From contig OX246739.1 of assembly GCA_945910005.1 (NCBI GenBank), forward strand, positions 10,142,292 to 10,206,291: a stretch of DNA of 64,000 bases. The letters run 5' to 3'. The stretch's first letter is position 1. Every line of letters begins with the position of its first letter. The notes under the pieces were generated by a model. The model was not told where the DNA came from, ran no database searches, and worked only from the letters and a program-made list of their open reading frames with translations. This DNA is from Isoperla grammatica (Eukaryota; Arthropoda; Insecta; Plecoptera; Perlodidae). Below are positions 1-13,631 of the stretch, piece by piece. Position numbers and translations under genes: made by a program.

Positions 1-2430
1 CCAGTTGCGGGGCTGCTGTTTCAACTAAAGTAAACAGATATCTATACTTATGTTGTTTTATTACATTCTAATACTCAGCCGCTAGTTGCGTGCACGCTGT
101 TTCAACTAAAGTAAACAGATACCTATACTGATGTTGTTATATTACATTCTAATAGACAGCCGCCATTTGCGTGCACGCTGTTTCAACTAAAGTAAACAGA
201 TACCTATACTCATGGTTTTTTATTACGTTCTTATACTCAACCACCAGTTGCGTGCACGCTGTTTAACCTAAAGCACACAGATACCTATACTAATGTTCTC
301 ATATTACATTCTTATAGGCCTACTCAACCGCCAGTTGCCTGCACCCTGTTTCAACTAAAGCACACAGATACCTATACTCATGTTGTTATAATACATTCTT
401 ATACGCAGCCGCCAGTTGCGTGCACGCTGTTTCAACTAAAGTAAACAGATACCTATACTCATGCTATCATATTACATTCTTATACTCAGCCGCCAGTTGC
501 GTGCACGCTGTTTCAACGAAAGTAAACAGATACCTATCGTCATGCTGTCATATAACATTATACTCAGCCGCCAGTTGCGTGGCAGCTGTTTCAACTAAAG
601 TAAACAGATACTTATATGCTGTCAAATTACATTCTTATACTCAACCGCCAGTTGCGGGCACGCTGTTTAACCTAAAGCACACAGATACCTATACTCATGC
701 TATCATATTACATTCTTATACTCAGCCGCCAGTTGCGTGCACGCTGTTTTAATGAAAGTAAACAGATACCTATCGTCATGCTGTCATATAACATTCTTAT
801 ACTCAGCCGCCAGTTGCGTGGCAGCTGTTTCAACTAAAGTAAACAGATACCTACTTATATGCTGTCATATTACATTCTTATACTCAACGGCCAGTTGCGT
901 GCATGCTGTTTCAACTAAAGTAAACAGATACCTACTTATATGCTCTCATATTACATTCTTATACTCAACCGCCAGTTGCGTGCATGCTGTTTCAACTAAA
1001 GTAGTCAGATACCTATACTCATGTTGTTATTATACATTCTTATACTCAGCCCCCAGTTGCCTGCACGCTGTTTTAACCAAAGTAGACAGATACCTATACA
1101 CGTGTTATTATATTACATTCTTATACTCAGCCGCCAGTTGCGTGCCCGCTGTTTCAACTGAATCACACAGAAACCTAACCTAATGCTGTCAACTGTCATA
1201 TTACATTTTTTTCTCAACCGCCAGTTGCGTGCACGCTGTTTCAACGAAAGAACACAAATACCTATATAAAGCTGTCATATTTTATTCTTATACTCAACCG
1301 CCAGTTGGGTGCATGCTGTTTCACCTAAAGTAAACAGATACCTTTACTCATGATGTTATATTACATTCTTATACTCAACCGCCCAGTTGCGTGCACTCTG
1401 TTTCAACTAAAGTAAACAGATACCTATACTCATGTTGTTATAATACATTTTTATACTCAGCCGCCAGTTGCGTGGCTGCTGTTTCAACTAAAGTAAACAG
1501 ATACCAACTCTCATGTTATTTTGTTACATTCTTGTACCGGTACTCAACTACCAGTTGCGTGCACGCTGTTTCAACTAAAGTAAACAGATACCTATACTCA
1601 TGTTGTTATATTACATTCTTATACTCAACCACCAGTTGCTTGCACGCTGTTTCAACTAAAGTAAACAGATACCTATACTCATGCTGTCATATTACATTCT
1701 TATACTCAACCGCCAGTTGCATGTTCTCTGTTTCAACTAAAGTAAACAGATACCTATACTCATGCTGTCATATTACATTCTTATACTCAGCCGTCAGTTG
1801 CGTGGCTGCTGTTTCAACTAAAGTAAACAGATACCTATACTCATGCTGTCATATTACATTCTTATACTCAACCGCCAGTTGCATGTTCGCTGTTTCAACT
1901 AAAGTAGTCAGATACCTATACTCATGTTGTTATTATACATCCTTATACTCAACCCCCAGTTGCGTGCACGCTGTTTCAACTAAAGTAAACAGATAGGGCC
2001 TACCTATACTCATGCTGTCATATTACATTCTTACACTCAACCACCAGTTGCTTGCACGCTGTTTCAACTAAAGTAAACAGATACCTATACTCATGCTGTC
2101 ATATTACATTCTTATACTCAACCGCCAGTTGCATGTTCGCTGTTTCAACTAAAGTAGTCAGATACCTATACTCATGTTGTTATTATACATCCTTATACTC
2201 AACCCCCAGTTGCGTGCACGCTGTTTCAACTAAAGTAGTCAGATACCTATAGGCCTACTCATGTTGTTATTATACATCCTTATACTCAACCCCCAGTGGC
2301 GTGCATGCTGTTTTAAACAAAGTAGACAGATACCTATACACATGTTTTTATATTACATTCTTATACTCAGCCGCCAGTTGCGTGCACGCTGTTTCAACTG
2401 AATCACACAGAAACCTAACCTAATGGTTAA
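1..2430. repeat. 81-bp tandem satellite, about 30 copies, intronic
   Basis: The unit contains ccagttgcgtgcacgctgtt followed by a tcaactaaagtaaacagata block and a cattcttatactcaaccgcc block, with a spacing of 81 bp (for example 1727 to 1808). Copies differ by point changes and a few small insertions such as ggcctac. The array runs in from the left edge and stops about 175 bp before the first visible RASA1 exon, so it lies in a RASA1 intron. Because 81 is 27 codons, one frame stays open through many copies and gives repetitive apparent proteins. I treat these as non-coding. A lone fragment of the unit reappears near 41970. Confidence 0.95.
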
Positions 2431-2603
2431 ACAAACATGCAGTTCTGTCATAGGCTACGATATGGCCGTCACCTGCATTATGTGAATGCACTCTATACCA
2501 GTATTAGGCCTACTATACTTAAATTTGTATTCTAATAATATGATAGGTCAGAGTTAACTGTGACGAACTTGATCTCTTGATTTAACATATTTCTGTATTT
2601 TAG

Positions 2604-5600
2604 GATAACTGCTGTGTGTGGAGATTTCTACATTGGTGGTCGTCAGTTTGATTCCTTGTCGAGTCTTATTGGGTACTACACAAGTTGCTCAGATCTTTTA
2701 AAACGAGAACGTTTAATACACCCAGTTCCCCCTCCAGAACCTGTAAATGACAAGAAAAGAATAGTTGCCATTCTACCTTACACAAAAATGCCGGACACTG
2801 ACGAACTCACTTTCCAAAAAGGCGACATTTTCTTCGTACACAACGACATGGGCGACGGATGGTTGTGGGTTACAGCCCATCGCACGGGGGAACAAGGGAT
2901 GATATTCCGTGATCTCGTGGATGATCTCGATGAGAATATTGATCCTAACACGGTCTTCAGCTGGTTTCATCCTAACGTTACTAAGAGTGAAGCTGTCGAT
3001 ATGTTAGTAAAAGGTAGGCTGATAATATCTTCTTTCACTATTTCAAAATTTAAATAGAGACCTAGAACAATGTTAGCCGATAAATCAAGGAAATCTTACC
3101 ATAGGTACTAAAACTGTGCTTGAACTCTGATTGATGGTATTTTCTTGTGTTCTAGCGGGACCTGGAAGCTTTTTAGTTCGACCAAGTGATAACTCCCCGG
3201 GCGACTATTCTCTTTTCTTCCACATAAACAATCAGATCCAGCGCTTCCGTATTGAGAAGAAAGGTGTTCGCTACCTAATGGGAGGACGAACGTTTGAGTG
3301 TTTGGATGCTGTTATCAACCGTTACAGGAAAGAGCAGATTGTGGAAGGTCATACATTGATTCTAGCTGTGGGGAGGGTAGGTTGCACTTGTTCTATTATT
3401 TTTTATAATACCAATTCATTGATACATTTTGAAAGTGGTAATTAAAATTTAAAATATAGCCTATAAATTAGCAAGCTACGTGGTGAAGGGATGTAACTGT
3501 GGTTAGGTTCACTATGCAGAAAAGTTGTACATTAGATTTGCTACTTGCTTTGCCTTTCCTCATTTTTGGCTAAGGTCTATTATAGTTAGTGAGGTTTGGA
3601 CGTGAAAGTATTTTATCAGCAGAAATATTTATTCAGTGACCATTTTAGATAGGCTCGGGTATGAACAAGTAACAAAACATTAAATCTTTTATTCCCTGCA
3701 GTCTATGGTTGAAGGAGACGGAACATTCATGTCTAAAGAAGTCCAACATGCCGAGAAAATCTACGCAACCTTGCGGGAATGCAGAGAACAATCCGGGATG
3801 AAGAAAAACAAGGGCATTAAAATGCAGGGTTACTTGAATAAGAAGAGTGACAAGAATAAGAAATGGAAATCTATGTACTTCGTACTCCTCGTGGACGGTA
3901 GTGATACTCATTTATATTTCTACGATAATCCTAAACGTACCAAGCCCAAAGGTCTCATTGACTTGAGCTGTGCATACCTATATCAGATGCACGACTCTGT
4001 GTTCGACCGTCCTCATTGTTTCCAACTTGTTGAACGAGCTTTACCTTGTTTGGCTACAATTACCTATCTGTGCTCGAATTCAGCTGATACAACTCAGGTA
4101 AGTTGGCAATTTAGTAGTTATAATATTTACGGGGTGGGTGGAGGCCAACATGCTGTGATATTTGAAACTAGGATCATAACTGAATCACTAGTCGTGTTCC
4201 AGTGGGGGGAAAGGTTAAGAAGGATGACACCAACACCTCACTTTAAAATTAGTAGGCCCTAGGTAGGTTAGATTAGTTGAAAACATAAACATATGCTAGC
4301 TAGGAACATTTTGACTAACTGTTGGTCTTGTTCACTCAGCGTGAAAATGGAAGTAGGACCTACTACTGTACAACTAAACATATGAATATACAGTTTATTC
4401 AATGTAGGCACTGCAGAAGGTGGGTGGTAGAAGCTGGAACTAAGGTCAAGGAGAAAACAGGCCACCTAGGCCTATTTCTAATTGTTGAATCCAGTCTTCA
4501 ACTAGTCTCACAAAGGACACGGTATTAAATAGTGCTTTTCTTTTTTTCTGAATGCGTTAGGGGCATGGAGTTTTAAAGAATTGATCCGGTGAAGATTGTG
4601 TAGCTAACTTCTTAGTGTACCCGTATTCTTTGCATCAAGGTGAATTTTGTTCTTTGCTCTCCTAAACTGCAAATGTATTGACTGTATCTGTGGGAACATT
4701 AGTTTAGTTTTCATCAGTGTGTAATATTAATATATGACAGCTGTTGGTTTTCTCACTAAGTTTTTGTAAATTTATTTTACAGGATTGGATAACTGCTTTA
4801 AAACCCCTGTGTGTAACCCAGCAAACTCGGTCACCCAAGGTTCAGCGCTTAAGAGAACTACGCTGTCTGCAGCTGCACGTATTAGATGCGCATCGACTTC
4901 CTTACAAACTTGTTCCAAATCCATTTTGTATTATTTCTTTAAATCAAGTAAAAGTTGCACGTACAAAAGTAAAAACAGGACCCGATCCTGTTTGGGATGA
5001 AGAATTTGTATTGGAGTAAGTAAATAATAAATAATAAATAATAATAAAATAATTCACAAAAAACTGTTAGGGTAAATCAAGGAAAAGTCTAGACAATGCA
5101 GGGAATCATTAGCCGTGTCAGAAAAAGTGCGTTGGTAAAAGTGCCTTTTTGATAAAATTCTTAAGGTCAACCACAATTTTAAATTGTACTTCTCTGAAAG
5201 GCATTCAGGCCTTCCCCAAAAATAAATACGTATAGCGTAGCGGGCCTATGTGCACAAAATATGTTAACACAACCCTGAGCTAGGCATAAAATTATGCTGA
5301 TAATGGGGGTTACAAAGATTAGGGTCACATTTGTAATATTTATCGTGGTCTTGTGTGCTATTTATTCATTTATTAAAACACTAACAGTGATCATTTTTCC
5401 ATAACTGCATGTTGAATAAAAGTAATCAAACTGTAAAAATAAATAATACCACATATAGCCCAAGCAAGAATAAACATTTTTGTTTGGTATCTGCAATTGT
5501 AGGATTAGGCTTGATGGTATGTTTCATTTCATTTCTTAGCTGTATAACCAACCACAATACAAGATATAAGAAATTGTCAAGGTGGGTTAAATATTACATC

Positions 5601-8600
5601 ATAAGGTGTTGTTTTTCTATTTCAGTGATGTTCCTCCAGATGTCATCACATTTACGATTACCGTGTATAATAAGGGCAAGCGATCTAAGGACACAGAGGT
5701 TGCCGAGCTTACTGTTGAACTTGCTAACCTAACCAATGGAGATGAGGTGAGAATGAGACTGCATTACCAGTAAATGTTACTGTATAGCTAAAAATATACT
5801 GGGTGGGCTGTAAAATACCTGAAATTATGTTTTAACCTATGTTTAAATTAAAGTAAAATTACTGTCTTACTGTTTTAGAATGAAGACTGGTATTCCTTGT
5901 CGGGCATGACACCAATTGGGGAATGGGGCTCTCTACGACTGCGCACTCGTTATCTCCATGACCTAATAATGCCTCAAGAAGAATATTCACCTATGCAACA
6001 GTTGATCTTGGATCCTTCCCTCGAAGTGGTGCGTGCGCTAGCCGACGTCTGCCATTTAGACCGGGTTCCATTGGCAAATTCTCTTCTGCGAATATTCAGG
6101 TACAATAAGGAATCATGAGTCACAATCTCAATCAGTCATATTATACAAAAACTGATTTTTAGAAATAAGTGTTGAATTACTAGTGTATCAGTCAAGAACT
6201 AGTAATATGTTAAAAATGTAATGGTAGGTACCAGTAGGTCTAGGTCAGAGTCCTTTTGATTGTTCATGTCGATATTTAACACTAGGCCTATTCTACAGAT
6301 GAAATTATTGGATACTCCATACTATTTACCTGTTTGGGATTCAAACTTTATTTGCTTACTAAACTAAAAACTTGCTGTTACTAAAATCTCGTCATGTATT
6401 TGCATCTAAAAGCACGATATTTTATTTCTTAAGCTACTGTTTTGTCATAACGTTTTTTTAGTTTATAATACTATGGATGGAAAGATAAAATGTGAAAAGT
6501 GTTTTGGTGTCTGTAAGCATTACATGCAAACTATGTACGTACATGGTCAATGCCTACTCGCCCTTCTATCTACTCCTAATTCAGTTTATGTCGTATTCTG
6601 TACCGTCGGTTACATCTTTCATCCTCCAGGTACGAACGTAAGGAGGCAGACCTGCTGAAGTCTCTAAACGAAGCCGAGATTGAGAAGGAAGAAGAGACAT
6701 CAACGCTTTTCAGAGCTGCTTCCCTCACGACAACCCTCATGGACCTATACATGAAATCTGTTTGCACTGGTTTCTTAAATGCTGCCATACACGATACAAT
6801 TACTAAACTACAGGAAACAAAACAATCTTGTGAGGTAAGACTTTTTTTCCAACATATAACTTCTACTCAATTATTCATTGTCGTATTTCAATGAGAACAA
6901 TTTCTTTATATGTGAGTTTGAGTTTGGTTTGTTAGGTACTCTAAAAATTACAGATTCTAAATATATTTTCATGCATGCATATCATGCATGAACGAAAATC
7001 CGCTCTTTGCTCTCACATATTCTTGTGAAGCTAGAAAATCTTATGTCAAGTAACAAGACCCTGCTTACACTGCATCTGATTGATGACTGAGCGGAAGCTT
7101 AAAGTTTTGGTCACTCGAATTTAAAGATAGGGGAGGAAGTAAGTTTGTTTATTTATCGTCATCACTCCCGTCCGAGTAAATCTAATGAACTTTAATTTTA
7201 ACCAGTGCTTAAATCCCCTTAGCATGTTTCTTTGTAGTGTGTTGCTTAAACGCCATCTTGTAAAAGTTTGGTTTGATCCCAGTTCAAAACCACAGCAAGG
7301 TTTGCACACACACTTGCTGCAGTAAATTTTCTCCTCCCATGTCGCCCAGCCTGAGCACAGCAAACCAAAGTGCATTTGTGCACATTTGATGTGTTATATT
7401 AATAATGATAGAAAGCTAATTTGTTTCCACTCTGTTGTTTTTAGCTAAATCCAACAAAAATGGATTCTCCTGATGACGCATGTGCCAATGCAGAGTTTCT
7501 TCTTCAGGTTTTGGATGAAGTAACTCTCTCTATCTTCATGTCTGCAGAAGCCTGCCCTAAGTAATGCAAAAGAAAATTTTTGCCAATGATCTCATGTGGC
7601 ATACTTAATAAATATACATTGAATTCTTAATTAATAACATAGAATTTAACAACTAAAATAATAATTTTATGTTTCAGAACAGTGAGGTATATCTGCGGTT
7701 GTCTCCAACGAGCTGTTATGGGGAAATGGCCTCACGAACGATTGGTTCGAACACGAGTTGTCAGTGGTTTCATTTTCCTCAGACTGCTTTGTCCTGCTAT
7801 TCTGAATCCTCGGCAGTTTAACCTCATCTCAGGTAAACACCAAGACATATCTTTGTTAAACTAGTAGTGTTAAATGGTTCTGATATTCACTTGCTTCATC
7901 TAGTCAGTACCATTCTACCAATTCTTGTAGACAACAAATTAGTATATCGCCACCTAAGAAACGACACTACCTATGTGATATTTTGATCCTTGCCTTGCAT
8001 GGAGAGCCTATATGTTGATTGTTTCACATAGCTTGTATTTCCTTGGCTGCTCTGGGATCGATTTTTAAAGGTTGAATACTAACAGAAATCCTGTTATTTA
8101 CCAACTTCCAACACCAAACATTTGCTTCTCAAATAGAAAGCTATATGGAAATACTTCTTTTTGACTAGGCAATGAAAAATAGTTACATGGTGTCGTTTCT
8201 GATGCGAGGATATTGTATACCAACTAGTATTTGCAATTATATTTTATTTTTATTAACCTTTGATTTGTTCTTGAGTTCAATTCTTTTATTGTCATTGCTG
8301 CACGGTAGTTGATTTGTTGCCGGTAGCCTAAATGTTGAAAATAGTGAGAGTGTGTGTGTTGATGTTTGCAGAACCACCACCACCCATGGCGTCACGCTCT
8401 CTCATAATGGTAGCGAAATGTTTACAAAACCTTGCCAACTTAGTGGAGTTTGGTGGCAAAGAACCTTACATGGAAGTGGTTAATCCGTTCATACTCAAAA
8501 ATAAAGAAAGAATGGTTGTCTTTCTTGACCAGCTCTCTGTAAGTGTATTAATTAATTGAAATTGGATAAGTTAGCGATTGGCTGATGTGAGCTAGGTTTG

Positions 8601-9214
8601 TACGTGTATTGATTTCTTTCAGAACTTGGTGGAAAGACCAGAATCTGAAGAAGCCCGGGTTAAAGGAGATCCGGCGAGAGACTTGGGTACGATACACCAC
8701 ATTTGCGTGTCTCATCTTAAAGAACTACAAGCACTTAGTAAATCTCAGGTGAGTACTTGTTAGAGTGATTATTGTATGTTTTTATTTATTTACTATCCTG
8801 TGGATATGAGCATTCTAATGTAGTGGTTAATGGTTATATGCATACCTAATTAGTAATTAATTGGAGCTCAGAACAAGATAAAACATGTTCTAGTGTTCCA
8901 ATTAACTCAGCCTTTTGACCTCTCCAAGTATACACTATAATTAGTACACTAATTAATATAGGCAGATCTAGGATAGGAAGATAAGTAAGTTTAGTTCTTC
9001 ATTTATTTATATTGATACATATGCTGATAAACTGTATCTTGAAACACTGCTATAATAGTGTAGTGTGTCGGAGGTGACATTCATTTCTCAATATGTTTTG
9101 AATTCCTTCGACCTAATAATTGACTTTTTTTTTCAGACAACAATAAAAAAATTGGTCACCGTAACAGAAATGCTGAGCAAACACAAACAAAAATACTTGG
9201 AAATGATCAGATAA
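2604..9214 (+). CDS. Ras GTPase-activating protein 1 (p120 RasGAP) orthologue, 3' twelve exons
   Basis: RASA1 speeds GTP hydrolysis on Ras and docks to phosphotyrosine receptors. Exons: 2604-3013, 3156-3376, 3702-4097, 4783-5015, 5626-5746, 5879-6099, 6630-6834, 7445-7560, 7678-7832, 8372-8538, 8623-8748, 9137-9214. All introns are GT-AG, all phases agree, and the joined frame gives 815 residues plus a TAA stop. Order in the partial protein: end of the first SH2 (1-45), SH3 (about 50-110, AILPYTK), second SH2 (about 118-205, with FLVRPS, whose Arg binds phosphotyrosine), PH (about 250-355), C2 (about 365-470) and RasGAP (about 500-790). The catalytic arginine finger is kept in TLFRAAS (near 560), as is the FLRLLCPAILNPR signature (near 673). 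The C-terminus ends as in the family. Upstream exons, including the start and most of SH2-N, lie left of the window. The gene looks intact here; its match to vertebrate RASA1 is recognised from memory. Confidence 0.97.
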
Positions 9215-9835
9215 CTTAGCAGTGAAGCTGTGTTACACCATGCACTATAAATGTCCTGGAAAAACATTTTGATAATGTGCAACAGATTATATTTTCAGTG
9301 CTGCAAGTTCCGTCATTCTAAAGGTGACTTATTATTGCACTTAATGTGACTTCAACACAAGGCATTGTGTCATCGAGTCTAGGGGTCTCCGTATATTTCG
9401 ACTTATGTGACAGTCCCAAGAGTGCCATAGTCTAGACATGCTCTAGATGTACTTGAACAATAGTGGAGAATAATTGCCTGGTTACCTACTGGAGACAATT
9501 ATACTGTGCCTTTTGGCATGCTTATGACAAATTTTTATTTCAATTGTATAAATTCTTTACTTATATTCTATTTAGATATTTTAGATGATTACTTCTAACA
9601 AGATATTATGTATACTTTCACAAACATGTAATTATAGTACTTGGGAGAATTAATCTTATCTGTAGAGGGATCAGTGCAGTCTGCACATGAATCGCCTGCA
9701 GCAGGTAATGATAATTAATTAATTGTGATGGATGTTTCTGCTCTGCAACTGTACATTGGTAATTGGCTGCAAAATTGCTGCACTCAATATGAAAGAAAGC
9801 TATTCACTAGTATTTTGTGATGAGCCTTGCCCTTA

Positions 9836-10520
9836 AGGCCCATTCATGATAAAACATGGCCCGCCAACTTACAAGGTTTGGTTTATGGATGTCTTAGCTT
9901 TTGTTCTTGACAAAACTTGCATTTAACTTGAAACGTAAATATTTCCGCAGAAATTTAACAGAGTTTGAAAACTTCAAACTTAATATAAGTAAAAGAGCCA
10001 ATCACAGCAAGGAATAATACACTGACATATAGGTTTTTGATAAAGTGTTATGATTGTGCAGATACATGGGTAGGCTACTTTACAATTTACATCAAGATGG
10101 GCATCGCGAAAAACGTATTACAATTAGTTGAAACGATAATCTTAAGTTACTATTCCATCGTGTACCATACATTCAAATTCCAAGTTAAGGCGCGTTCAGA
10201 CAGAATGACTATGGACTAAGACTAACAATAGAGTGATTAAGCCTTGGGAAAACAACGTACTCGGAAACATCCATCCCCAAATGTATTTCAACAATGCCAA
10301 CAATCGAAAATCAACTTTCTTAATCACTCGTTCTTAAACACTAATCACTATAACAGTTTGTTAACGCTTAAACATAAATCGTATACTTCAACCCTGTTAA
10401 ACCTTAAATCGTTAGTCTTAAACACTAATCGTTAGTCTTAGTCATTTTGTGTGAACCCGCCTTTAACCACCTTAAGTTGGTGATATGAGTTAGCGACCAA
10501 GTTTTGTCATGAATGGGCCT
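9836..10520. mobile_element. PIF/Harbinger-type MITE (outer)
   Basis: Terminal inverted repeats of about 25 bp start with aggcccattcatga and end with tcatgaatgggcct. They are flanked by the 3-bp direct repeat TTA (9833-9835 and 10521-10523). A TTA/TAA duplication and GC-rich ends are typical of Harbinger elements. There is no transposase frame, so it is a non-autonomous element. A second MITE is nested inside it. Confidence 0.8.
10188..10462. mobile_element. Nested Harbinger-type MITE
   Basis: Imperfect inverted ends aggcgcgttcagac / gtgtgaacccgcct extend inward through a gactaagactaac motif. The element is flanked by TTA at 10185-10187 and 10463-10465. Its interior has several copies of a taatcgttagtcttaa-like motif. 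It lies wholly within the 9836-10520 element and so inserted later. Confidence 0.8.
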
Positions 10521-11173
10521 TTAGAAATGAATTGTGTTTAACCCAGCTAGGGCCTAAGTTTGAAAAATAATAATTGAAAAATACACCAAACAAAAGTAAG
10601 AATCTCCTACGAAATGTCGGCCTAAGGCCAACATGACTGAAACTACTCCTTAAGTTGATGCAATGTGTGAAATTATGCCAAACTTTTACATCTAGTTATT
10701 TTTTTTTTATATAATATATATATTTATACCTTTTTGTAGGATGCGGCATAGCGCCAGATCAATCGTGTATGTTGCGCTTACAAGAATACTCTCACCCAAA
10801 AATGTTGACTAAAAGTGCTTGAGTAACGCAAAAAAAAGTAGGTCTCTACTCTCTATTCCACTGGAACAATATCGAATTGTGTCTGCATTAATCGGCTAGA
10901 TCAGCATATAAAAGATTCGGCGTTGTTCATATTTGCCTCTCTCATTGGACTAAACAACGCTGAATAATTTTCGGTATTGTTCCACTTGACGTTGCCGTAG
11001 AACATCACCAAATCTTGTTCGTTGTTATTTCAGGACATGTGGGCTGTCCGCAGTATGGTTAGCGATGTTGGTTCGATTCCTGCACTAGAAATTGTTTCTT
11101 TGTAAATATTTTCATCTACCATCCGTCACCTGTCATTGTGTCAAATAGCATGATTCCAACAATAGCAACATAA

Positions 11174-11314
11174 TGCTGGGTTCACAAGCCTTTACGCTAG
11201 ATAGAAATTAATTCTATTCTAAAATAGGAGGATTTGCATAAGACGTTAAATGTATAATGATGTGGCCAACGACTTGACACAATATGCTGGCGTAAGGACT
11301 TGTGAACATACCAG
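11174..11314. mobile_element. Small MITE, 141 bp
   Basis: Imperfect inverted ends, gggttcacaagcctttacgc on the left and gcgtaaggacttgtgaacat on the right, are bounded by TAA at 11171-11173 and 11315-11317. The size and 3-bp duplication suit a Harbinger-type MITE, but the ends diverge. Confidence 0.6.
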
Positions 11315-12442
11315 TAAGCTACATGAATCATAAATTATCATCATTAATCGTCATTCAGAACTTGTGGGCAACATTTTTGGGTTAGAAGGATTCTTCTTAG
11401 TGCATTGCATACCTGGGGTATGCACGATTGATTTGGCAGGGCGCCATTTTATTTGTAAATTGATTTTGTGTTTACAGGTAGTGAAATTGTATCATGAAGT
11501 GTCAAGGCCAGATAAAGTCTGTTACCTGACTTGCAATGCAGTAACAAATCAACAAAAAAAGTATTATAGGCCTACATTCTTTAAAGTGCCATATACATGC
11601 CCACCAAGCCCCCTAAATATTCCTTGTAAATCTGATAAAAAATTGAAGCACTCATCAGTCATAATTCTGTAAAATTGAATTGTAAAATTGTAAAATGATA
11701 TTTAGCTACCTAATCTTTTTGGCAAAATCTAATATTTGGTATACTACACGGATATTTGTCAATTGAGGTATGATAATTCCATTGCTGTGATCAAGTAAAT
11801 CAATCCTTTTTCAAGAAACACGTATACAGGACACTGAGGACAGCCACCTCCACTTATGACTTATGAGCATGTACAATGAAACTCCTTGTTATTTGTAATA
11901 GTATATGTGAAAGAAGAAGGATAAGTAGGCTCCAAGAGCAGTGCTTGAGAAGCCTGTGTAAACATTATGCAGACTATGAGAAAAAAACTAATCCAGAGGC
12001 TTTATTTAGCATAACTAAGCCAAATTGTTATTGTATTCTGAAAAGGGGATTACTTATTAGTTATTACTATATAATTTATATTATGTTTTTTAAATGATAA
12101 CATTTATAACTATTGACTTCCAAAAAATGACATGTGCTTAAGATGCCAAATGCATGTGTGTGTGCATTTCTTATGTTACCTAGCGATGCTGTATGTCCAA
12201 GCATTTCACGTGATTTGTGTAAAATGAGAATGGATCCATAGGCTAGATGGGTACTGGGTGCTGACGAACCAGTGATGTTGGCTCAGATGATTCCAGTTTT
12301 ATCATACTTCTGATATATACTAATCAAAGTCAGTATTTTAAAAGTACTAACTGATGATATAGATTGCGTTTAGCGAACTGGGTCACTTATATTTTAGTAT
12401 TGTGAGCACTGGGCCACCACATGTGTGGACAATTATTGTCGT

Positions 12443-12448
12443 AATAAA
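12443..12448 (+). terminator. Candidate poly(A) signal for RASA1
   Basis: AATAAA, followed within about 60 bp by a T/G-rich stretch. It lies more than 3 kb after the stop codon, so its use is only a possibility. Confidence 0.25.
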
Positions 12449-12470
12449 TTTTATTGTGAAAATATCATTT

Positions 12471-13631
12471 TAAACGTTATTTGCGAGTTATTATGTACTT
12501 GCCTTCTGTTTTGTAACTGGACATTTATTAGAACGGCAATGTAAAAATGTAACCTAAAGTGAAAGATGCCCACTCTCAGGACTTGTGTACTGGTCGGTAC
12601 TGGCTCAAGTGTACTGGGTGAGCTCAATTATTTGCAACCTGTAGAAAACATTTCATCCTATATGGATACCTAAGAAAATAGTTGAGAATTGTATGCCAAT
12701 TCTACCATTTTTTACAAGTCCAAGACCAATTTTTTGATTCTAAAGGGTGTGAAGTAAATCTCAACTACGCCAATTAATTAATTGATCTTATTTGATGTCG
12801 TAGTTTAAGTGATATTTTCTCCTATTCTTAGAAACTAGAAGTATACATACATACATACATGGAAACTCCAAGAGAACCTTGTCTTCATAGGCTGTAGTGT
12901 AAATTGTTTTATATGAACTGTATATGTATTGTGTTTCCAATGAAAACTTGATAACTTGATTAGATACTTTCAATTTCCTGTCTTAGCCTCTAAAACATAT
13001 ATTTTGGATCATTGTGCTCTTAAATGTTAACTTGAAAGAAATGCACAGCTGTCTAATTATTTATAAACTAAGTACCATACATAAAGAAGATTATTTAAGA
13101 TTTGTGATGTATGCTTAAGTGGCTATTTACCTCATAATTATTTCCATCTGATTTTACTGAAAAATGTTGATAATAAAAACCAGTACTGAGGTACTTGACC
13201 TGATCTTTACTCATACAGATGCACTGAAATGGAGCCTCTTCCTGTTTATATGAAATGTAGGTAATATAATATTAGTGCATTTCCTGGTTATTTTGACTGG
13301 ATAAAATTTGATATAAATATAATGTATCAAATTTTGTCTTCAATAACAAAACCAATATGTAGTAACAAGTGAATATATTATACTCACAACAAACCTAAAA
13401 TGTAAAAGATTAAACACAATTTACCCAAGCATATTTTGTGGGATCAATTTAGTATAATTTATGTTATATGAGATCACATCCACTCAACATTTCGTAACAA
13501 TTAATATATTAGTATAGTTTTATTATTTAATTAAACCTATATAAATGTAATTTTATTGAGGTACCAATTTAAATAAGGTTTGATTACATATATATAATTT
13601 TTATTTGCAACTCATAAAGATTACATTTATG
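12471..13631. other. Convergent intergenic / 3'-UTR stretch
   Basis: AT-rich DNA between the ends of RASA1 (+) and kish (-). It has a short (CATA)n run near 12845. On the minus strand an AATAAA (plus strand tttatt near 13600) could serve kish. No gene is seen. Confidence 0.5.

Larger units (their letters stand above)
9215..12470 (+). other. RASA1 3'-UTR / downstream region
   Basis: No coding exon is recognisable after the RASA1 stop. The stretch is AT-rich, contains three MITEs (listed separately) and a short tRNA-like block with a B-box-like ggttcgattcc at 11070-11080. How far the RASA1 transcript extends is unknown. AATAAA at 12443-12448 is one candidate poly(A) signal and 13172-13177 another. 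Confidence 0.5.

Noticed and set aside
420..2252. Open frames of 66-201 codons giving a repetitive Cys/Tyr-rich protein
   Set aside because: They follow the 81-bp satellite exactly and exist only because 81 is divisible by three. Breaks occur wherever a copy has an indel.
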